DNA from: Bryobacterales bacterium
GTDB taxonomy: Bacteria; Acidobacteriota; Terriglobia; Bryobacterales; Bryobacteraceae
DNA length: 5,743 nt
NCBI GenBank assembly: GCA_003154855.1
Contig: PMEV01000374.1
Span: 195-5,937, forward strand
Direction: 5' to 3'
Below are positions 1 to 3,724 of this stretch, piece by piece. The notes under the pieces are model-generated. The model did not search any database. It was not told the origin of the DNA and worked only from the letters and a program-made list of their open reading frames with translations. Numbering within the stretch: position 1 is the stretch's first letter; every line of letters begins with the position of its first letter. Made by a program: the position numbers and the translations under genes.

Positions 1-308
1 GCGATCAGCATGCGGTCGAAGGGATCTTTGTGGAACAGTTGCAGCTTCTCGGCGGCCAGCGCGTCCGTTTCCGTAAGCGGCAGACTGGCAATTCCGGAGT
101 CCCGGCGAACCGCCGGGATCAGGGTCGAAGGATGCGACGGCAGGGAGATCCTGCCCTGTGCATACTTGCGGGCAATCTCCCAGACCGACACCGAGCTCAA
201 GTAAACCTCGTTTCCGGGGTCCAGAATCAGAGCGCGGGCGGCCGGGGAAAGCTGAGGCGAATCCGCCTGAAACCAGAGGAAAGCACACGTATCGAGTAGC
301 AGCTTCAC
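1..308 (-). CDS. vapC: VapC-family PIN-domain toxin (module 1), 3' end cut by window edge
   Basis: Probable ribonuclease toxin of a type II toxin-antitoxin pair, acting in the cytoplasm. The 102 visible residues begin V-K-L-L-L-D-T-C-A-F-L-W and carry the PIN acidic residues D6 (LLLDT), E44 in SSVSVWEIA, and D95 and D98 in HKDPFDRMLI, the pattern of the VapC group that has 'LLDTHAFLW' and 'RDPFDRMLIAQ'. The chosen start is GTG at 308-306, which overlaps the upstream antitoxin stop as GTGA; no strong ribosome binding site precedes it, so translational coupling to the antitoxin is likely. Family members are about 125-130 residues, so roughly 25 C-terminal residues lie outside the window. C8 replaces the usual His after LLDT, a non-catalytic position. 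The family call is strong; the RNA target cannot be told. Confidence 0.88.
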   Translation of the reverse strand, partial: MKLLLDTCAFLWFQADSPQLSPAARALILDPGNEVYLSSVSVWEIARKYAQGRISLPSHPSTLIPAVRRDSGIASLPLTETDALAAEKLQLFHKDPFDRMLI

Positions 309-574
309 AGCTTGCCCACGCGCGGGAGAACCGGCGCACCGTCAAACTCGGCAAGTTCCTCCGCGCTCATGGGGGCGAAAGCACCGGGCTCCCATTTCAC
401 GCGGCCCTTCAACAAGCCGGCGACGCGGGCCGGATGGGCCGGCGCCGTCTCAATAGCGCGGAGTTCGGCCACTGGCTGGTTGTGCCGACACACCACGACC
501 ACGTCACCCTGTTCGACCCGGCCAATATAGCGCGAGAGGTGGGTCTTGGCCTCCTGAATGTTGACTTTGATCAT
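305..574 (-). CDS. Phd/YefM-type antitoxin (module 1)
   Basis: Antitoxin expected to bind the PIN toxin encoded directly downstream and to repress the shared promoter. The 89-residue protein opens with MIKVNIQEAKTHLSRYIGR and continues with VEQGDVVVVCRHNQPVAEL, the standard Phd/YefM DNA-binding fold (about residues 1-41). The acidic tail (PMSAEELAEFDG, about 69-80) is the usual toxin-wrapping part. ATG at 574-572 was chosen because it starts exactly at the conserved MxxVNIxEAKTHLS beginning and has a GGAA seven bases upstream; a GTG at 595 would add seven residues that do not fit the family. The stop overlaps the toxin GTG start, the normal antitoxin-first layout. A palindrome 40 bases upstream is the candidate operator. 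Confidence 0.9.
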   Translation of the reverse strand: MIKVNIQEAKTHLSRYIGRVEQGDVVVVCRHNQPVAELRAIETAPAHPARVAGLLKGRVKWEPGAFAPMSAEELAEFDGAPVLPRVGKL

Positions 575-614
575 GCCGTGGTTCCAGTCTAGCACGGACT
601 CTGACTAGGAGCCA

Positions 615-630
615 GGTTTAATAGTAAACC
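615..630. promoter_or_regulatory. Inverted repeat GGTTTA-ATAG-TAAACC, candidate operator of module 1
   Basis: A perfect 6-base inverted repeat with a 4-base spacer lies in the divergent region, 41 bases upstream of the Phd-type antitoxin ATG. Read on the minus strand, the overlapping TACTAT (626-621) matches 4 of 6 bases of a -10 box. Phd-type antitoxins repress by binding palindromes that cover their own promoter, so this is a reasonable autoregulation site. No good -35 was found, so the promoter assignment is weak. Confidence 0.45.
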
Positions 631-691
631 AGAACTATGACCTTTTTGGCGACCAGCCCGCAAGAGTTCGTTTGCGAGGGATTCGGGCGAG

Positions 692-724
692 ATGCATGCA
701 GTTCGTGCTATCATGCAGGCATGC
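692..724. repeat. Cluster of ATGCA/GCATGC repeats at the module 2 promoter, candidate VapB operator
   Basis: ATGCA occurs at 692-696, 696-700 and 713-717, and the palindrome GCATGC occurs at 694-699 and again at 719-724, 25 bases apart. TGCATG (693-698) and CATGCA (712-717) also form an inverted repeat with a 13-base spacer. The repeats flank and overlap the putative extended -10 box and the start codon of the ribbon-helix-helix antitoxin. RHH antitoxins bind short repeated half-sites at their own promoter, so this is the likely autoregulatory operator; that role is inferred. Confidence 0.5.
706..714 (+). promoter_or_regulatory. Extended -10 promoter TGC-TATCAT for module 2
   Basis: TATCAT at 709-714 matches 5 of 6 bases of the TATAAT -10 box and is preceded by TG at 706-707 with one base between, the extended -10 form, which can work without a good -35; none is visible at 17 bases. 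Transcription would start about seven bases on, at or next to the A of the ATG at 721, implying a leaderless mRNA. No Shine-Dalgarno sequence sits in front of that ATG, which agrees. Confidence 0.5.
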
Positions 725-987
725 GTAGGCCATCAAACTCGCCGGTCCACTACACCATCCGCGGGATTCCTCCCGAAGTGGACCACGCCCTTCGTTTGAA
801 AGCCGCCCAGCGGAAGCAGAGCCTGAACCGCGTCGTCCTTGACGAGTTGACTCGCGCACTCATCGGTCGACCGGTAAAGGCCGACTTCTCGGACTTGGTC
901 GGGAAATGGACTCCCGATCCTGCCTTCGATGAGATCGTCGCGTTTCAGCGGCAGATCGACTTCGAGAAGTGGAAAGGCGAGAAGTGA
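721..987 (+). CDS. vapB: Ribbon-helix-helix antitoxin, VapB/FitA-like (module 2)
   Basis: Antitoxin and autorepressor of the PIN toxin that follows 22 bases downstream. The 88-residue protein has a short arginine-rich lead, then HYTIRGIPPEV (beta strand about 10-15, entry to helix 1), helix 1 to about residue 31, and helix 2 from S34 (SLNRVVLDELTRAL): the Arc/MetJ-type DNA-binding fold. The tail from F56 to W84 (DLVGKWTPDPAFDEIV, then QIDFEKW) matches the toxin-neutralising tail of this VapB group, with the familiar 'DPxFDxxxxxxxxID' pattern. ATG at 721 was preferred over an in-frame ATG at 637: the extra 28 residues are Cys-rich, unlike the family, and the best promoter lies inside that stretch. 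The start appears leaderless. Confidence 0.9.
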   Translation: MRRPSNSPVHYTIRGIPPEVDHALRLKAAQRKQSLNRVVLDELTRALIGRPVKADFSDLVGKWTPDPAFDEIVAFQRQIDFEKWKGEK

Positions 988-1009
988 GAGCACATCTGGC
1001 TAAGCGGTC

Positions 1010-1423
1010 ATGCAATCGGGAAGTAGCCCGGTGAGGGTCGCGCTCGACACCAACCGGCTGACCGACCTTTTTCAGGGGGACGCCAACCTCGCGTCGTTCC
1101 TGGGTGGTTGCGACGAGGTTTGGATTCCGTTCGTTGTGCTCGCCGAGATGAAGGCGGGCTTTTATGGGGGAACCTGCCAGATCCGGAATGAGGCCCTGCT
1201 GTCGGGTCTTCTCCAGCGGGAAACTGTAGCCATCCTGTATGTGGACCGGGAAACCGCCGAGCACTACGCCCGCCTATTCGTGCAGTTGAAACGCGCCGGT
1301 ACGCCGGTGCCGGACAACGATTTGTGGATCGCCGCGCTGGCCATGGAACACGATCTGGCTCTGATCACCCGGGATAGGCATTTCGACTATGTTCCCCAGT
1401 TGCGCCGGGCTTTGATGCCGTGA
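1010..1423 (+). CDS. vapC: VapC-family PIN-domain toxin (module 2), complete
   Basis: Probable RNA-cleaving toxin paired with the RHH antitoxin upstream. At 137 residues it has the full PIN set: D13 in VALDTNRLTDLF, E46 in PFVVLAEMKAGF, D102 and D104 in PVPDNDLWIAALA, and D122 in LALITRDRHFDYVPQL. This is the 'NDLWIAA...TRDxHF' class of VapC, matching the FitA-like antitoxin class. The start is uncertain: ATG at 1010 has little in front of it, while GTG at 1031 (V8) begins VRVALDTN, closer to family starts, and follows the purine run GGGAAG at 1018-1023 with seven bases between. The ATG is reported; the 130-residue form is equally likely. The gene ends 19 bases from the tail of the module 3 toxin remnant, with no hairpin between. 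Confidence 0.9.
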   Translation: MQSGSSPVRVALDTNRLTDLFQGDANLASFLGGCDEVWIPFVVLAEMKAGFYGGTCQIRNEALLSGLLQRETVAILYVDRETAEHYARLFVQLKRAGTPVPDNDLWIAALAMEHDLALITRDRHFDYVPQLRRALMP

Positions 1424-1442
1424 ACAAGCCGCAGTTGGGCGA

Positions 1443-1794
1443 TTAGCTCCCCAGGACGACGACTCCTTCGGCCTGAGCGGCGCGGCGCAGTTCCGCGGCG
1501 AGAGACGCCAGCGGCAGTCCGCGCCGCAGCGCGAGTTCCAGGTACGCCGCATCGTACAAAGAAAGGCGGTGGCGCTCCGACAGTTGGAGCGTGGCTCCCC
1601 ACGCCTGCCGGTCTGTTTCGGCATCCACGCTGATCGGCAGGAGAGCAAGATCGGCCAGTGTCGAATCGGGAAACGCGGCCCGGCAGCCACGCTCCGTTCT
1701 CGCCGACCAAGTCGAAAACCTCGCGAATCGGTTGCGCGATCTCGTCGCTATACACCCACGCGAGGGTGGCGGGACCGTCCAGAACCATGCTCAT
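1443..1794 (-). pseudogene. vapC: VapC-family PIN toxin (module 3), inactivated by internal deletion and frameshift
   Basis: Reading from ATG 1794-1792, the first 38 codons (MSMVLDGPATLAWVY..., ending GAWLP at 1681) are a normal start of this VapC group, with D6 present. After that this frame turns to nonsense. One base further on, from 1679, another frame gives 78 family-like residues: AAFPDSTLADLALLPISV, then DAETDRQAWGATLQLSERH and LYDAAYLELALRRGLPL, to TAA at 1445-1443. The two parts sum to 116 residues against about 135-140 in the family. The missing piece is the segment that normally reads like 'LWRLEVANxLxxAVRRGRI', including the catalytic Glu. Near the end, LPLASLAAEL has Ala where the family has the last active-site Asp (LATLDxxL). 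The start overlaps the antitoxin stop as ATGA. Sequencing error could explain a one-base shift but not missing residues. Confidence 0.8.
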
Positions 1795-2036
1795 GGCCGC
1801 CCGCTGTCCCGATCCGCTTTCGCGGCCGCCCAGTCAAACGTCTCTTTCAAACTGCCGGCTCGCGCTCGAATGCGGCCCAGCGCGGCGCGCGCTTGCAGCT
1901 TGTCGATTCGGGTGGCGTTGGGAACCAGGCGGCCGATGGGTTTGCCGTGACGGGTCATGATGATTTCCTCCCGGAAGTCGCGTGGGCTTTCTTCACAATG
2001 CGTGGATGCCTCTTCTGCCAGGCGAGCCATGTGCAT
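1791..2036 (-). CDS. Phd/YefM-type antitoxin (module 3), divergent N-terminus, possibly decaying
   Basis: Antitoxin of the broken PIN toxin downstream, which it overlaps by four bases. The middle (EEIIMTRHGKPIGRLVP, residues 23-39) and tail (RAALGRIRARAGSLKETFDW, then AAKADRDSGRP) are typical of Phd-type antitoxins that read 'GEEIxITRHGKPVARLVP'. The first 22 residues fit poorly: EASTH (9-13) resembles the EAKTH of the family, but the helix that should follow is short and does not match, and neither other frame restores it. ATG at 2036 gives 81 residues and has a weak ribosome site. An ATG at 1958 (M27) is preceded by GGGAGGAA at good spacing and would give a 55-residue protein without most of the DNA-binding region. 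Only 27 bases separate it from the stop of the VWA gene, leaving no room for a full promoter of its own. Confidence 0.72.
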   Translation of the reverse strand: MHMARLAEEASTHCEESPRDFREEIIMTRHGKPIGRLVPNATRIDKLQARAALGRIRARAGSLKETFDWAAAKADRDSGRP

Positions 2037-2063
2037 CCAGCCGCCTGCGCTGGCGGCCGCTCC

Positions 2064-3047
2064 CTACTCCTCGGGTTTCGAGGCGTAGTAGCCCTTGCGC
2101 GCCTGCACTTTGAGGTCTTTGTTGCTGGTCCTGAGCTCGATGCGGCGGAAGCTGCCGTCTCTCACGCCATTGACCGGTGTGTAGCCGATGGCGTACTGGC
2201 TGCGCATCTCCTCCTGGATCTCATGGAACACCTCGTCGAGCGGGTGCTTGCGGTCGACTCTAAACACCTGCCCGCCGGTCGGTTCCGACATTCTTTTGAG
2301 CGCCGATTCGCCTGCGCCACCCATCCCCAGCCCGAACCCACGGCCGCCGTAAGCGCCGGGATCCGAGTAATCGATGCTGTAGACGACCGCGTCGGCCTTC
2401 TGCGCGGCCCGCAGGGCATCCTCGATATGGAGGCGGCTCCCCTGGTCCACCCCATCGGTAATCAGCACCAGCACCTTGCGGCCCACCTGCCCCTTGAGCT
2501 TCTCGTCGGCCGCCAGGAAGACCGCGTCGTAGAGCACCGTGCCGCGCGGCTGGTACACGGTGGGCACCGGCCCCGGCATGCCGGAGAGCGTCCCCACGGG
2601 CGCGTTCACCTTCAGCCCCGTGAGCCCGCCCCGCAGCAGCCGGGCCGAGTTGGTGTAGTCCTGCAGCAGTTCGCATTCCTCGCCGAAGCTGATCAGGAAC
2701 GCCATGTCCTTCTGGCGCAACATGTGCGTGAAGAACTGCGAGGCGGCGTCCTTCTCGATATCGATCAGGCGTTCCTGGCTGGCGCTGACGTCCACCAGCA
2801 GGCCGATGGTCAGCGGCAGGTCGGTCTCCCGCGAGAAGTACTTGATGGTCTGCGGCTTGCCGTCCTCGCTGAGCAGGAAATCCTCCTTGGCGAGGTTGCC
2901 CACCAGGCCGCCCTGCTTATTGCGGACCGACGCCAGGATGCTAACCACCGACACCTCCACCTTGATGGGGGCTTCGGTGTCGGGCTCCTGCGCCACCAAG
3001 GGCGCGAGTGTCACGGCGGATAGAATCAACAGACCCAGATTGGACAT
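2064..3047 (-). CDS. Secreted VWA-domain protein (VWFA-related Acidobacterial type)
   Basis: Exported protein of 327 residues with a von Willebrand factor A domain, a metal-dependent protein-binding module; partner unknown. Residues 1-19 (MSNLGLLILSAVTLAPLVA) look like a signal peptide, although the n-region lacks a basic residue. Residues 28-75 form the beta-rich lead typical of this family (GNLAKEDFLLSEDGKPQTI). The VWA domain spans about 79-275 with a complete MIDAS: D86-x-S88-x-S90 in LLVDVSASQ, T170 in PRGTVLYDAV, and D198 in VLVLITDGVD. A glycine-rich insertion at 231-246 (GAYGGRGFGLGMGGAG) precedes the last helices. The C-terminus (SQYAIGYTPVNG, then KVQARKGYYA) is the conserved end of the Acidobacterial family. 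The start is firm because an in-frame TAG lies three bases before the ATG. A TACTAT about 13 bases upstream is a possible -10. It is probably monocistronic; the module 3 antitoxin starts 27 bases after its stop. Confidence 0.88.
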   Translation of the reverse strand: MSNLGLLILSAVTLAPLVAQEPDTEAPIKVEVSVVSILASVRNKQGGLVGNLAKEDFLLSEDGKPQTIKYFSRETDLPLTIGLLVDVSASQERLIDIEKDAASQFFTHMLRQKDMAFLISFGEECELLQDYTNSARLLRGGLTGLKVNAPVGTLSGMPGPVPTVYQPRGTVLYDAVFLAADEKLKGQVGRKVLVLITDGVDQGSRLHIEDALRAAQKADAVVYSIDYSDPGAYGGRGFGLGMGGAGESALKRMSEPTGGQVFRVDRKHPLDEVFHEIQEEMRSQYAIGYTPVNGVRDGSFRRIELRTSNKDLKVQARKGYYASKPEE

Positions 3048-3099
3048 AGGCTATGCTGTCATAGTACAGGATGCGCGCTGCGCGCGTTATGTTTCCCCT
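3048..3099. promoter_or_regulatory. Divergent promoter region of the VWA and DNA glycosylase genes
   Basis: These 52 bases are the only space between two divergently read start codons, so both promoters must lie here or inside the genes. On the minus strand TACTAT (3066-3061) is a 4-of-6 match to a -10 box and would give the VWA mRNA a leader of only about seven bases. A short GC palindrome, GCGCG-CTG-CGCGC (3073-3085), sits in the middle and could be a regulator site or just GC-rich sequence. Neither gene has a Shine-Dalgarno sequence in front of it. No convincing -35 was seen. Confidence 0.4.
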
Positions 3100-3705
3100 A
3101 TGCGTGAAGTTTTGCTGCATTTGAGCTCCGGCGATCCGGTGCTGGCCCGCCTGATCGATCGCATCGGGCCGTATGCCATGGATTACCTGGAGCCGGATTT
3201 CGAGACGCTGGTCCGTTCCATCACTTTCCAGCAGCTCAGCGGCAAAGTGGCCCGCGTGATCTTCCAGCGCCTGGTGGCCGCCGCCGCAAACGGCCGGCTC
3301 ACCCCGGAGAGCGTGCTGCAGCTCAGACCGCGCAAGATGCGCGCCGTGGGCCTCTCTCAGCAGAAAGTCGCCTACATCCGGGATCTGGCCCGGCGCGCGC
3401 GTTCCGGCGAGGTCGATTTCGCAGCCTTGCCGGCTTTCGAGGACGAAGCGGTCTGCCAAGCGCTCACCGCCGTCAAGGGGATCGGCGTCTGGACCGCGCA
3501 AATGTTCCTGATCTTCGCCCTCCGCCGCCCCGACGTGCTGCCTTCGGCCGACCTCGGCATTCGCGCCGCCATCCGCAAGCTCTACGGGCTCGCCGAGTTG
3601 CCCACACCCTCCCAAGTCGAGGAGCTGGCCCGCCCCTGGCGCCCCTTCGCGACCGTGGCGAGCTGGTACCTGTGGCGCAGCCTGGAAGGCCAGGCGGGAT
3701 TGTGA
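3100..3705 (+). CDS. AlkA-family DNA-3-methyladenine glycosylase (compact HhH-GPD type)
   Basis: Base-excision repair enzyme that removes alkylated purines such as 3-methyladenine from DNA. The 201-residue protein has the HhH-GPD core: SITFQQLSGKVA (40-51), the helix-hairpin-helix LTAVKGIGVWTAQMFLIFAL (122-141) with the G-I-G hairpin and W131, and the catalytic aspartate D151 in LPSADLGIRAAIRKLYG, the Asp-L-G-x-R pattern of AlkA. The C-terminal RPWRPFATVASWYLWR (178-193) is also standard. It lacks the N-terminal domain of E. coli AlkA (282 residues), so it resembles the short Mag1-like members. ATG at 3100 was chosen: the frame stays open much further upstream, but that would run through the VWA gene and the extra residues do not match the family. 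No Ada-type methyltransferase is next to it, so an alkylation-response operon is not supported here. Confidence 0.92.
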   Translation: MREVLLHLSSGDPVLARLIDRIGPYAMDYLEPDFETLVRSITFQQLSGKVARVIFQRLVAAAANGRLTPESVLQLRPRKMRAVGLSQQKVAYIRDLARRARSGEVDFAALPAFEDEAVCQALTAVKGIGVWTAQMFLIFALRRPDVLPSADLGIRAAIRKLYGLAELPTPSQVEELARPWRPFATVASWYLWRSLEGQAGL

Positions 3706-3724
3706 CTGGTTACGGGCGGGTGGG

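Noticed and set aside
637..720. Longer start for the ribbon-helix-helix antitoxin
   Set aside because: The extra 28 residues do not look like the family, and the likely promoter and repeat cluster fall inside this stretch.
1424..1442. Possible terminator between the converging module 2 and 3 toxin genes
   Set aside because: Nineteen bases with no stable hairpin and no T-run on either strand.
1387..1794. Module 3 toxin as one continuous 135-codon gene
   Set aside because: After residue 38 this frame loses all PIN similarity, while the frame offset by one base resumes it, so the length is an accident of the shifted frame running on past the real stop.
1569..3023. Plus-strand open frame of 484 codons
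   Set aside because: It lies antisense to the VWA gene and module 3, is rich in His/Arg/Leu with no recognisable domain, and is explained by GC-rich codon bias on the opposite strand.
2704..3099. Upstream extension of the DNA glycosylase frame
   Set aside because: The frame is open but antisense to the VWA gene; family similarity starts at the ATG at 3100.
3706..3724. Possible bidirectional terminator between the glycosylase and the PD40/TPR gene
   Set aside because: GGGCGGGTGGG-type sequence with no matching complementary arm and no T-run.
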